Source: UBA1450 sp964452355 (GTDB lineage: Bacteria; Patescibacteriota; Microgenomatia; UBA1406; GWC2-37-13). From it: a DNA stretch of 64,000 nt. The stretch lies in NCBI GenBank assembly GCA_964452355.1, contig CAYVKV010000001.1, positions 1 to 64,000 of the forward strand. Direction: 5' to 3'. The position numbers and the translations under genes were made by a program. Below the pieces are notes generated by a model, which saw only the letters and a list, made by a program, of their open reading frames with translations, did not search any database and was not told the origin of the DNA. Numbering within the stretch: the first letter of the stretch is position 1; every line of letters begins with the position of its first letter. Positions 14,193 through 23,256 of this stretch are shown piece after piece.

Positions 14193-15632
14193 TTATGAGC
14201 TTTGAGGATTTGTTTGAGGTACCGATATGACTGGTAAGGCAGGAGAAACGGTTGGAAGTGGGGCGGGGACATTTTCAGCAATAATGGTCGATGTAAATGC
14301 CACTTTTGGAAATACCACTGAAAACTGCGTTCCGGTATTCTCGATACTTTCAACAAAGATCTTTCCCCCCATTTTTTCTGTCAGCTCCTTGGTGATCCAT
14401 AAACCCAGTCCTGTTCCGGGGACATTTTTGGTTTTATCATTATAAATGCGAGAAAATTTATCAAACAATCGATTCATCTTTTCGGGAGGAATTCCTACCC
14501 CGGTATCTTTTATACTTGTCTTTACACTCTTTTCCTCGATCTCGTGCGTAACAATGATTGTTCCTTCCAATGTATATTTAATCGAATTTCCAATCAAATT
14601 GATAAATATTTGTTCGAGCTTGTTCTTATCCCCTTTTATAAAGATGGGGGTACTCCATTGCTGATAATTGAGTACTAATTTTTTATTTTGAGCTTCTGGA
14701 ATAAGCTGATTTATCACATTTATCATGATTTCTCTCAGATCGTGTGTTCCCATTTCAAGCTTCATTCGGTTCATTTCAATACGAGATACATCAAGAAGAT
14801 CGTTTACCAAAACACTCAATCTATTCGATCCTGCTAAAATTTTCGTCACCTCATCCATTATTTCAACGTTTTCTCTAATATGTTCATTTTTTTGCAGGAG
14901 AAATGCGTAATTTTTGATGATGGTGAGTGGTGTTTTAAGTTCATGTGCGGCAATAGAAATAAAATCATCCTTCAAATTATCAATCTCTTTGAGTTTAATA
15001 AACGCTGCCGCTCGCTCAAAAAGACTAAAATGATTGACTAATAATAATAGAATACCGACAAGGGTAATGAGAAGCATTTTAATCGAGTCATTGACTGTTC
15101 GTTGCGTTATCTCATCAATCTGTGCAGCTGAAACATAGGTATTGATGACACCGACTTTTTTACCAGCCTCGTCGTACATCGGTGACGCAACAAGCCACAT
15201 TCGCTCAGCTGGGCGATCACCGAGAGCTGCATTTATTTCTTTTGAAAATGCTTTGTCAGCGCTAAATGCTAAGTGGTTTAACACGGGGTCATACACTGCG
15301 CGAGTAAGAGATGCAGTTGTTGTAAAAGAAAGATTTTCCTGATCTTTCAGTCGAAACACCTCTACCGCTCGTATTTCAGGGAGATCAGAAACAAGCTCAT
15401 CCAACACCGACTTAAGTTTCACCTCATTCTCAAGTTTATCCTTCAAGTGCGAAGCAATCACCGACTCCACCAGAAGCGCTTTATTGTTTAACTCGAAATC
15501 CATGTCTCGAGAAAAACTTTTCAAGAGAAATACGGTATTTATGACAAGCGCAGAAGGGATAAGAATTACAATTAAGATAGAGTAAATAAGTTGCGCAAGG
15601 TATTTATTTTTTTTAAACAAATCAACCAACAT
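14193..15632 (-). CDS. Membrane sensor histidine kinase
   Basis: The 479-residue protein has one membrane helix at about residues 15-37, an extracytoplasmic sensor region, and a second helix near residue 185. The HisKA box is ISIAAHELKTPLTIIKNYAF (phospho-accepting His near residue 231). The ATPase part has NLIGNSIKYT, DTGVGIPPEKMNRLFDKFSR and GTGLGLWITKELTEKMGG. The C-terminus is a Pro/Val-rich tail (from about residue 450). There is no HAMP I can confirm and no response regulator next to it. Its start overlaps the end of the 662-residue surface protein gene by 11 bp, so the two are translationally linked and may work together. Confidence 0.92.
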   Translation of the reverse strand: MLVDLFKKNKYLAQLIYSILIVILIPSALVINTVFLLKSFSRDMDFELNNKALLVESVIASHLKDKLENEVKLKSVLDELVSDLPEIRAVEVFRLKDQENLSFTTTASLTRAVYDPVLNHLAFSADKAFSKEINAALGDRPAERMWLVASPMYDEAGKKVGVINTYVSAAQIDEITQRTVNDSIKMLLITLVGILLLLVNHFSLFERAAAFIKLKEIDNLKDDFISIAAHELKTPLTIIKNYAFLLQKNEHIRENVEIMDEVTKILAGSNRLSVLVNDLLDVSRIEMNRMKLEMGTHDLREIMINVINQLIPEAQNKKLVLNYQQWSTPIFIKGDKNKLEQIFINLIGNSIKYTLEGTIIVTHEIEEKSVKTSIKDTGVGIPPEKMNRLFDKFSRIYNDKTKNVPGTGLGLWITKELTEKMGGKIFVESIENTGTQFSVVFPKVAFTSTIIAENVPAPLPTVSPALPVISVPQTNPQSS

Positions 15633-17610
15633 ATGTCTCTTTCTTCTTATTCTTCATCCGATACACAAAGAGCAGAATCGCAATTGCATCAAGAATCAAT
15701 AATGCCGCAATCACTATGAAGTTGCCAATCGCATTGGATTCTGGCAAGCTTCCTTGCTTAAGATTGAGTCCATCTTCTGCTGATGCGTAAACGGGTGGAA
15801 CAATGAATGTATTAATCGCCGAACGAACTTGGGTTCCGTCTTCCTGCGGAACAACAACATATGCGGTGTGTTCTCCTGCCTCAAGAGGCTCTTCAAGCGT
15901 ATATTTCCATACGCCATTAGCATCAGCTTGAACTGTCACGACAACCGGATTAGAATAAATGAGAATGGTAACGATCGTATTTGGCGCTGCTCTCCCTTGC
16001 ATTAGGACTGTCTGACCGGTTTCCGATGTTTGTGTTTCTACCTCACCCATAGAAGTATCATTATCAATAGGGACTTCTTCCGGCTTGAATTTTGATGGTA
16101 ATATCAGCTGTGTTTGTTTTGATCCCACAATATTCTCATTTTTTACCTCAATCTTAATGGGATCAGATATATATTTTTGTAGTGCTGTATGGGCGACCGC
16201 AAAAATATAATATTCTCCGTTGGGTATAAATGAGGTGTTCCACTCAATATTTTTATTTCCCTCAGTACTCACTTTTCCCAAATACATTCGGTCATCAACC
16301 GATACTGCTGGTTGAAGCAAGATAGTCACGGAAGAAAATAACTTAGTATCAATCACAATCGATACCTTGCCGTTTATTATTGATCCAGAAAGGGGAGCCG
16401 TGATGACAGGGGGAACAACAGGTACTTCAATTGTTGGTGTCGGTTGTTCTTTTGCCTCTTGATTCTGTTGTTTGGTAATGCTCGTAGCTGGTGTGGTGCT
16501 CGGTGATTTTTGTTTTACAGCGGTAGGTTCTGTAGTTTGTTCTTTGGCTACATAGCCTGTAGGTGTCAACGTCGGTCTCATGACCTGCCCATTTTCCAGC
16601 GTTGTTTGCGTAATTTTTTGGGGGGAAGTTGGCGTGTTTTGTGTTGTTTTATTAAGGCTTGAGGTGATTTGCGATGTACTTGTCGGTGCTATAGTAACTT
16701 GTGTTGCCCAGGTCGGTGCCGTTGTGACTTGAGTTGTGTTGTTGGTTGTTGTAGTTTGTGTTGTTTCAGTTCTTTGGACACAGATACCAATCTGACAATA
16801 TCCGTTGTTTAAGCAGGGAAGTATTTTGGGAACACAGCGCTGTTGGGTATATTCCCGACCATTCCAAATTCCTTCGCATACAAATTCTCGCATATCAGCG
16901 CCATAACACATATCGTTGTATGTTCCTCTTGCATCTCGACAAACACCGCGGGTAGTTTTGCTATCTCCATCGGAATCATAACACCAATCGACAACCTGAC
17001 CTCCTCCGGACGTTGTGGTATTAGTTATGGTAGTTGTCGTCCCTGTGGTAGTCCCCGAATAAGGTGTAGGATAGGTGTATGGAGGGATAGTTGGGGCGAC
17101 ATACATAATTGGCGTGGGAGAAGGTTTACAAAAACCAACGATAAAACTTTGCGTTTCCCAACACCAAAAATATGCGCCTGATGTGGGAATTGGAGTAAAA
17201 TATGGATATAGTGGCGCAGTAGGATAAGGAGTAATATAACTATTTGGGCCTGTTGGATAGGGAGTGATATAATACCCTCCGGTTCCGGTTGTTGTTGAGC
17301 CTGAGGTGGTGGGGAAAATACAATGAACTGGGTATAGGGGACAAAATTTATTCAATACACAATCTGTGGGCACTCTATGCTGGCAGAAATAATTAAAAGC
17401 ATTTCGTGCTTCTTGCGTGTCTTTTAAAACTGGTTGATACATCGTCGTTTCACCCAATCGCTCACCGGGAATTTCTCGTTGAGAAAAGATAAATGGCGTT
17501 GTTTGTATGAGAGGAAATAGTGCATATACGGTGGTCAATAAAAGAACCCCCAAAACAATTCCAGGGATATTTGACGCCAAATGACGAAAATGATTTTTAT
17601 TAAAATACAT
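15622..17610 (-). CDS. Large Thr/Pro-rich surface protein with Ig-like domains and two membrane anchors
   Basis: The 662-residue protein has an N-terminal membrane helix (about residues 13-33). A Tyr/Pro/Thr-rich segment follows (about 115-200) and then a Cys-containing region (WCYDSDGDSKTTRGVCRDARG, a calcium-loop-like sequence). Next come a long Thr/Gln-rich linker (about 290-400) and two beta-sandwich-like domains (about 405-620). A second membrane helix near residues 633-652 is followed by KNKKK. It appears to be a stalked cell-surface protein. The overlapping histidine kinase gene suggests that its state could feed signal transduction; this is inference. Confidence 0.7.
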   Translation of the reverse strand: MYFNKNHFRHLASNIPGIVLGVLLLTTVYALFPLIQTTPFIFSQREIPGERLGETTMYQPVLKDTQEARNAFNYFCQHRVPTDCVLNKFCPLYPVHCIFPTTSGSTTTGTGGYYITPYPTGPNSYITPYPTAPLYPYFTPIPTSGAYFWCWETQSFIVGFCKPSPTPIMYVAPTIPPYTYPTPYSGTTTGTTTTITNTTTSGGGQVVDWCYDSDGDSKTTRGVCRDARGTYNDMCYGADMREFVCEGIWNGREYTQQRCVPKILPCLNNGYCQIGICVQRTETTQTTTTNNTTQVTTAPTWATQVTIAPTSTSQITSSLNKTTQNTPTSPQKITQTTLENGQVMRPTLTPTGYVAKEQTTEPTAVKQKSPSTTPATSITKQQNQEAKEQPTPTIEVPVVPPVITAPLSGSIINGKVSIVIDTKLFSSVTILLQPAVSVDDRMYLGKVSTEGNKNIEWNTSFIPNGEYYIFAVAHTALQKYISDPIKIEVKNENIVGSKQTQLILPSKFKPEEVPIDNDTSMGEVETQTSETGQTVLMQGRAAPNTIVTILIYSNPVVVTVQADANGVWKYTLEEPLEAGEHTAYVVVPQEDGTQVRSAINTFIVPPVYASAEDGLNLKQGSLPESNAIGNFIVIAALLILDAIAILLFVYRMKNKKKETYVG

Positions 17611-17729
17611 GATGTATTTTTAGTATACAAAAATCAACATCGTAATGCCCCCAATTTTCGAAATGATAAAAAGTATGAAAGAAGCTTTAATTCTTTCGGT
17701 CAATTACGTACACTAAAGATATACTTACT

Positions 17730-19091
17730 ATGAAGTCATCATTATCATCCTTATCCAAAAAATCACTGCTTCTTTTGTTTGCATATGCTCCTGCTGGACT
17801 CGGTCATTTACGAGTAACCGACGCACTCTACCACGGCCTTCCTCCTGAGGCGTCACCGCTGCTTCTCGGGTCTCAAGATACAACTATTACAGCAATGCAT
17901 CGTCTGATGAGCGTACATACGATCACTCGCGCAATTTTTGAATGGCTCGAGCAGGGAAATGCCGAGGAATTGACTACCCCTCTTTATCGGTGGTATCTTC
18001 GATCTCACACCGATCTTTTGTATCGACAAATTAACACTATTATCGATCAACGAATCGACATGCCTGAAGAGCTTCTTCTCATTGCTACACATTTTGGATT
18101 AGCCCACCAAGCAACAGCTATCAAGCAAAAACTCATTACTCGTCGGAAAATGAAAGTTTCAATTGTGGTTCAGGTAACTGATGATTCACCTCATCATATC
18201 TGGTATATCCCTGATGCAGACATCATCTTTGTTCCCAGTCTGCGCACGAAAGATCGACTTGAAGCATATGGAAGAAAGTCAGATCTTCCTCCCGTAAATA
18301 TTGTGGTCAATCCCTACCCATTAAGCCCCAATTTGAGCACCGATCTTCCGGAGTCGCGTATGATGCATCGAAAATCTCAGCTTGCTCCACATGAGGACAC
18401 CACGATCCATTTTGCAATTCCGATCTCGGGAGCGGCGGTTGGCATGCATTTTGTGACCCATCTCGTCGATCGTCTTCATCTCAAGTCATCGCGCTTTCAA
18501 TTTCATGTCATATCAAAAAATGCGCCATTTACCTATCGATTTATATACGATATGAACAGTAGACCGCATGTTGAGGTTCAATCATCTCCCGACGATAAAA
18601 AAGTGATTGAGCTGTATGAAGATTTGTATCAAAATACGACCATATCTCTTGAGGTCACAAAGCCAAGTGAACAAGCATTCAAAGCACTGATTACTCCAAA
18701 AAAGCGCGGTGGCGCAATCATGTTGTTTTCAAATCCCGTGGGACGACAAGAATACGATAATTTACATTTCTTACAAAGAAATGGTCTCTTACCGTATAAA
18801 GCAGTTCAAAAGGAACTTTGGCATTATGCAAAACAGAATTACAAACTTGACCCAGCAGATCGTGAAAAAATTCATAAACAAGCTGCCACTTGGCGAGCGC
18901 TCAATCTCCCCGATGGCTCAAAAGATGCAGCACAATTTATTTGGTGGTGTCACCAAGAAAAAATCTTTCAAACAATGCTTTCCTGTCATGTCTTGCCAAA
19001 TACAAACGCTGAAAGCACATTTGAATTGAGAAGCGATGGTGTGGAAGAGCTTTGGGAAAAAACTGCCCAGATTTTAACGAACAACCACTAA
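17730..19091 (+). CDS. GT-B-type glycosyltransferase-like protein
   Basis: The 453-residue protein begins, after a short basic start, with LLLFAYAPAGLGHLRVTDAL, the glycine loop typical of GT-B enzymes such as MurG and diacylglycerol glycosyltransferases. The middle (VVQVTDDSPHHIWYIPDADIIFVPS, about residue 150) resembles the inter-domain part of the same group. The C-terminal half has FAIPISGAAVGMHF and GGAIMLFSNP, which could form the donor pocket. Donor and acceptor are unknown. It reads towards typA and could also be a divergent family member without transferase activity. Confidence 0.5.
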   Translation: MKSSLSSLSKKSLLLLFAYAPAGLGHLRVTDALYHGLPPEASPLLLGSQDTTITAMHRLMSVHTITRAIFEWLEQGNAEELTTPLYRWYLRSHTDLLYRQINTIIDQRIDMPEELLLIATHFGLAHQATAIKQKLITRRKMKVSIVVQVTDDSPHHIWYIPDADIIFVPSLRTKDRLEAYGRKSDLPPVNIVVNPYPLSPNLSTDLPESRMMHRKSQLAPHEDTTIHFAIPISGAAVGMHFVTHLVDRLHLKSSRFQFHVISKNAPFTYRFIYDMNSRPHVEVQSSPDDKKVIELYEDLYQNTTISLEVTKPSEQAFKALITPKKRGGAIMLFSNPVGRQEYDNLHFLQRNGLLPYKAVQKELWHYAKQNYKLDPADREKIHKQAATWRALNLPDGSKDAAQFIWWCHQEKIFQTMLSCHVLPNTNAESTFELRSDGVEELWEKTAQILTNNH

Positions 19092-19131
19092 TTCTGTTCT
19101 GATCTGCTATACTTACTTTTTGCCTAAAAAT

Positions 19132-20958
19132 ATGAATATAAAAAATATCGCAATCATCGCGCACGTTGATCATGGAAAAACTACTCTCGTCGACGGGCTC
19201 TTGAAACAGTCACACATCTTTCGAGATAATCAGAAAGAAATGTCACAAGTACTCCTCATGGATTCAAATGATCTTGAAAAAGAAAAAGGGATCACCATTT
19301 TGGCAAAAAACACCAGTATTGAATATTTGGGCGAGAAAATAAACATTATTGATACGCCGGGACACGCAGACTTTGGCAGTGAAGTTGAGCGCGTACTCAA
19401 TATGGCCTCAGGCGCGCTCCTCCTCGTAGATGCCGCAGAAGGTCCCCTTCCCCAAACTCGATTTGTCTTGAAAAAAGCACTTGAGGCAGGATTAAAGCTC
19501 ATTTTGTTTATCAATAAAATTGATAAAAAAGATGCACGTCCAATCGAAGTCAAACATGAAGTAGAAAATCTGTTCCTCGAACTTGCAGAGCACGAAGATA
19601 TGCTCAATTTCGTCACATTATACGGCGTTGGCCGTGATGGCAAAGCATATGCAGAGCTTCCTGAAAACTATACATCAGATCTTCCCGGTGACCTCACACC
19701 ACTTTTGGATGTCATAAAAGAAGAAATTGTAAACAGTAATATTGATGCTGATAAGCCATTTCAGATGCTCATCTCAACGATTGACCATGATCCGTATGTG
19801 GGAAGACTGTGTATTGGGAAAATCACCCGAGGCACTCTCAAAAAAGGTCAGCGTATCTCGCTTGTTGGAAATGGAAAAGTCATCGGAACTTTTAATGCGA
19901 CAAAGCTTTTTACCAGCCGAGGACTTTTAAAAACTGAGGTTGAAGAGATTGTATCAGGAGATATCGCCTCACTTGCGGGGATTCCCGAGCTTTCTATTGG
20001 TCAAACCGTGACGGACCCGGGAACGCCGGAAAGTTTGCCGGTGATAAGTGTGGAAGAACCAACGATAAAAATAAAAATAGGACCAAATACGAGCCCGTTT
20101 GCGGGTCGTGAAGGAGAATTTGTCACCTCAAGGCAAATTCATGCAAGACTGTACCAAGAGCTTGAAACAGACCTTGGACTTCGTGTTGAGGATGATCCAG
20201 AGTCAAATGCCTGTATTGTCAGTGGTCGCGGAGAACTGCACCTTGCAATGCTTGTCGAGTCAATGCGCCGTGAAGGATTTGAACTTGAAGTCTCCAAGCC
20301 TCAAGTTATTTATAAAAAAATTGATGGCGTGCAATGTGAGCCGTACGAAGAACTCACTATTGATATTCCAAAAGATCATATGGGAGTCGTGACAGAAGAA
20401 ATTGGAAAGAGAAAAGGAAAACTTATCAATATGACGACACAACAAACGGTCAATCTTCGTCTCGTCTACAAAATTTCAAGTCGCAATCTCATAGGAATCA
20501 GAAGTAATCTTATGACTAACACCCGAGGAACTGCGGTCATGAACACCTATCTTATAGGCTATGAACCGCTCGGAACCACCATGGAAACCACTCGAAATGG
20601 CGCACTTATCGCAACCCAAGGAGGGGAAACACTTTCCTACGGACTATCGAACGCTCAAATTCGCGGTACCATGTTTTATGGACCGGGAGAAAAAGTTTAT
20701 GAAGGAATGGTCATTGGCCTTGCCACACAAGAAAAAGATTTGGAAGTCAATGTCTGCAAAGGTAAAAATCTGACCAATAACCGCTCATCCGGAGAAGGAG
20801 TCAAAATTCAACTTGAACCACCTACAATCCTTTCCCTTGAACAATACCTCGACCTCATAGGAGATGATGAATATCTTGAGGTCACTCCAAAAGAACTTCG
20901 TCTGCGAAAAATGCAGCTCACCCTCGCTCTGAGAAGAGTGACAAAACGACAGGGGTAA
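19132..20958 (+). CDS. typA: Ribosome-associated GTPase TypA/BipA
   Basis: The ATG at 19132 is preferred over an upstream TTG at 19120; TATACT at 19108-19113 leaves a short leader. The G1 box is AHVDHGKTTL, G2/G3 regions include KGITILAKNT and DTPGHADFG, and G4 is INKIDK. The protein continues with the elongation-factor-like domains II, III and V and the BipA-specific C-terminus (about 600 residues, normal length). It acts on the 50S subunit in assembly and stress or cold adaptation. Confidence 0.95.
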   Translation: MNIKNIAIIAHVDHGKTTLVDGLLKQSHIFRDNQKEMSQVLLMDSNDLEKEKGITILAKNTSIEYLGEKINIIDTPGHADFGSEVERVLNMASGALLLVDAAEGPLPQTRFVLKKALEAGLKLILFINKIDKKDARPIEVKHEVENLFLELAEHEDMLNFVTLYGVGRDGKAYAELPENYTSDLPGDLTPLLDVIKEEIVNSNIDADKPFQMLISTIDHDPYVGRLCIGKITRGTLKKGQRISLVGNGKVIGTFNATKLFTSRGLLKTEVEEIVSGDIASLAGIPELSIGQTVTDPGTPESLPVISVEEPTIKIKIGPNTSPFAGREGEFVTSRQIHARLYQELETDLGLRVEDDPESNACIVSGRGELHLAMLVESMRREGFELEVSKPQVIYKKIDGVQCEPYEELTIDIPKDHMGVVTEEIGKRKGKLINMTTQQTVNLRLVYKISSRNLIGIRSNLMTNTRGTAVMNTYLIGYEPLGTTMETTRNGALIATQGGETLSYGLSNAQIRGTMFYGPGEKVYEGMVIGLATQEKDLEVNVCKGKNLTNNRSSGEGVKIQLEPPTILSLEQYLDLIGDDEYLEVTPKELRLRKMQLTLALRRVTKRQG

Positions 20959-20969
20959 GCTCAAACCTC

Positions 20970-20998
20970 TTGACATACACACTCAGTGCGTCTATAAT
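20970..20998 (+). promoter_or_regulatory. Consensus sigma70 promoter of the structured-leader gene
   Basis: TTGACA (20970-20975) and TATAAT (20993-20998) are exact consensus hexamers with a 17-bp spacer. Transcription would start near 21005, about 405 bp before the ATG of the next gene. This is the strongest-looking promoter in the window. Confidence 0.8.
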
Positions 20999-21004
20999 AC
21001 TATA

Positions 21005-21400
21005 GGTTCTAATCCCACTCTAAGACTTCACCTTTTTCTGTTGGGAAAAGAACCAAATGCACGTTAAAAATGAGGGAAGGAAAGAAAAAATAAAAGAGGA
21101 AGCACGTTGTGTTTCTTTCCGCTCGAGATGTATCTCAGAATACTTGGGGTCTATCTCGAGCGCGAAAAGAAGCACTTTCGTTGCTCACCTTATTTTATTT
21201 TTTCAATCAAAAAGGAAAGGAGGGAGAAATTCTCATGAGCTAAGCTAGTAGGACAGGCACCGCAGGCGGCCTGAGTATAAGTTTGAAGGAAAAAGAATTT
21301 TTTTTCCCAAAAACACCGCCAATCTCTGGTCATCGTGATCAGAGATTGTGGACAGTATTTTGTTCAACCATCCAACCAATGTACAATTCACAGAGGAGAT
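21005..21400 (+). ncRNA. Long structured 5' leader or small RNA, unknown class
   Basis: About 400 bp without a convincing gene follow the consensus promoter. Visible elements are: a hairpin at 21005-21054 (GGTTCT/AGAACC with inner TCCCA/TGGGA); a 10-bp perfect stem CGCTCGAGAT (21120-21129)/ATCTCGAGCG (21153-21162), extended outward by TTTCTTT/AAAAGAA pairing; a strong ribosome site AAAGGAGGG (21216-21224) in front of the two-codon frame ATG-AGC-TAA (21235-21243); and a hairpin CAATCTCTG (21320-21328)/CAGAGATTG (21340-21348) lengthened by GTCA/TGAT. I match it to no known riboswitch, tmRNA, SRP or RNase P RNA. A 63-codon frame at 21057-21248 has no ribosome site and is not called. Confidence 0.5.
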
Positions 21401-21409
21401 TAATTTCCC

Positions 21410-22072
21410 ATGCAAAAAGATATGAGCACCACTCACAAGCCGCTTGACATATTTTTCATTGTCGACGGCTCTGCCCGAAAGGGCACCCTCTGGCTCGGCA
21501 ACGACCTTTCTCAAACGCTCTCGCCCAAGCACATCGATCAAATCAAGGCCGAGGTAAGGGCGAATTTTGAGAAGGATCAGGCCCCAGAAGGGGCTGAAGC
21601 TTTCACAGCACCGCCCATTCGGATCTCTGTGACACATTACACACGAGTCCGATGGAACCCATTCTCTAACGCAGATTTGGAAGGCCTATTTGAGGACCTT
21701 AAGCGGCATGTCGCGGCAAACTACAACTTCGATCAGGAGACGGCCCCGCCCACCCCTGAGCAGGTCGTCGAAGCATTCATGACCGAGGATTACAGTGATT
21801 CCCGGTTGCATCTGGCCTTGGTGGCCTTGGCGATGCAGACCAACGACACTGACCAAGTTCCCTTCAGGATTTTGGTCGACAATGGATTGGATGCCATCGC
21901 ATTAATGAGTGCCTACAGTCAAGGCACCAAGACCTGCTGGCAATGCGACAGACCTGAATGTGATGTTCAAATAGCCCTGGACGCCCTAGCGTTCTTCGAG
22001 GATTGGCGCCAGGATCGACCGAGTATTGGTTTGAATGTCGGACAATCAGTCCCCGAGATGACTGCCGACTAA
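21410..22072 (+). CDS. Unknown protein, 220 aa, unlike its neighbours in base composition
   Basis: The soluble acidic protein (MQKDMSTTHKPLDIFFIVDG) has no signal peptide or membrane helix. FFIVDGSARKGTLWLGNDLS near the start has a VWA- or SIR2-like feel but lacks a full MIDAS motif. CWQCDRPECD near residue 178 could bind metal. I do not recognise the family. AGAGGAG at 21392-21398 precedes the ATG; a second ATG is at 21422. The gene is richer in G+C and uses codons such as CTG, GCC and GGC much more than the surrounding genes, suggesting either strong expression or transfer. It has its own strong promoter, leader and terminator. Confidence 0.6.
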   Translation: MQKDMSTTHKPLDIFFIVDGSARKGTLWLGNDLSQTLSPKHIDQIKAEVRANFEKDQAPEGAEAFTAPPIRISVTHYTRVRWNPFSNADLEGLFEDLKRHVAANYNFDQETAPPTPEQVVEAFMTEDYSDSRLHLALVALAMQTNDTDQVPFRILVDNGLDAIALMSAYSQGTKTCWQCDRPECDVQIALDALAFFEDWRQDRPSIGLNVGQSVPEMTAD

Positions 22073-22121
22073 CGTCGACCCAACTCTGTCTGCAGTTTGT
22101 GCAACCCCCCTTTCCTGACAA

Positions 22122-22153
22122 GCCCGACAGAGAACTCCTGTTCTCTGTCGGGC
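22122..22153 (+). terminator. Strong intrinsic terminator after the unknown gene
   Basis: GCCCGACAGAGAAC (22122-22135) and GTTCTCTGTCGGGC (22140-22153) form a perfect 14-bp stem with a TCCT loop. A pyrimidine-rich tract and a T6 run (about 22170-22190) follow. Confidence 0.8.
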
Positions 22154-22234
22154 GACACCCCTTCCCTCATTTATTCTTTTTTCCCAAAAAAATACCTCCC
22201 TAAAATCAGGAAGGCATTAAAAAATATTATTTTT

Positions 22235-22762
22235 TTATTCAACTGTAATCATACCGACTTGCCCATTGGCTCTGTGCTGTCCTACCGAACAGTAATACTC
22301 AAAAGTACCTACCTCACCTGCGACAAATTCGATCGTACCTGAATCTCCATCTTTGACAATGGGGAGTTTCACTCCGAGTTCATCAATATTGAAGTCATGC
22401 ATCATACTCACACTGTTCATCACAATTCGTACCGTTTCTCCTTTTTTCACTTTCATGACATTTGGCTTGTAATAAAAGCTTCCCGCCTCTACCTCAATCA
22501 CCCGTACTCCTTGCTCGTCCACGACACCCGTATATGCTCCTTCTGCTTCTATTGATTCTGTTTCTCCTTCCATCTTTTCAGATGATTCTTCAGCGACTGT
22601 TCCTTCCCTGTTTTCAGTATTCTCCGCTTGCTCAGATGATCCATTTCGCATGACCATATATCCGCCGATTACTGCAATGACCACAACAATACCGACAATC
22701 ATCATCATTGAATTTTGTTTTGGTTCTGGTGTTTGTGTTGTTTCGTCCATATTTTTTTTCAC
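22235..22762 (-). CDS. Membrane-anchored cupredoxin
   Basis: Translation may start at GTG 22762, which has AAAGGAAAG in place, or at ATG 22748-22750. One membrane helix lies near residues 19-37. A Glu/Ser-rich linker follows, then a cupredoxin domain in the last 95 residues. Type 1 copper ligands are visible as His in SMMHDFNID and Cys, His, Met in YYCSVGQHRANGQVGM. Such proteins carry electrons or bind copper outside the cytoplasm. No oxidase gene is adjacent; the closest redox-related genes are those near 11-12 kb. Confidence 0.82.
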   Translation of the reverse strand: MKKNMDETTQTPEPKQNSMMMIVGIVVVIAVIGGYMVMRNGSSEQAENTENREGTVAEESSEKMEGETESIEAEGAYTGVVDEQGVRVIEVEAGSFYYKPNVMKVKKGETVRIVMNSVSMMHDFNIDELGVKLPIVKDGDSGTIEFVAGEVGTFEYYCSVGQHRANGQVGMITVE

Positions 22763-22831
22763 CCGCTTTCCTTTTAAAATAAATTGTAACTTTTACTTAC
22801 TTCTTATGACCCTTGCTTAATACTTCAGATT

Positions 22832-23185
22832 TTACTCCCATGGAGACATCAGTTGAAAATAATTTCCATCTGGATCGGCAAATGTGGCAATCCATAGTTT
22901 ACCCATTTCATATGGCGCTTTTACCACTTCGGCATTACATTTTTTTATTCTTTCAAAATCACCTTTAACATCTTTCGATTCAAGGTTGAACATGACTCGT
23001 CCTTGCTCTTTAGATGTGCCACTCATTTTTGAGTGATGCCCGATACCAAAAAAGCATGCTCCTACCTGCCAACCATACCAACCTTCTTCCTCCATATCTG
23101 GTTTTTTTTCAAAAACTTTTTCATAAAACTGCGCCATCACTTTTGGCTGCATGGTCCCGATCATGAGTGAATTGAGATTTAACAT
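22832..23185 (-). CDS. VOC-superfamily (glyoxalase-fold) protein
   Basis: With the ATG at 23183-23185 the product is 117 residues beginning MLNLNSLMIGTMQP. It has the typical paired beta-alpha-beta layout: an N-terminal FYEKVFEKKPDMEEEGWYGWQVGACFFGIGH half and a C-terminal FADPDGNYFQLMSPW, the common end of this fold. Family members act as dioxygenases, lyases or resistance proteins; the substrate here is unknown. It is followed by glutamine synthetase on the same strand upstream. Confidence 0.75.
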   Translation of the reverse strand: MLNLNSLMIGTMQPKVMAQFYEKVFEKKPDMEEEGWYGWQVGACFFGIGHHSKMSGTSKEQGRVMFNLESKDVKGDFERIKKCNAEVVKAPYEMGKLWIATFADPDGNYFQLMSPWE

Positions 23186-23256
23186 AGTAATATACAAAAA
23201 TAATAATGCTTTATCATCTTATCAGAAAATTATCAGAAAATTTTTGGAAAACCTGC

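Noticed and set aside
21057..21248. 63-codon leader peptide
   Set aside because: No ribosome site precedes its ATG, and it spans a stable hairpin; the well-placed ribosome site serves the two-codon ATG-AGC-TAA instead.
21005..21400. tmRNA, SRP RNA, RNase P RNA or a known riboswitch
   Set aside because: None of the conserved core sequences that I know for these RNAs can be found.
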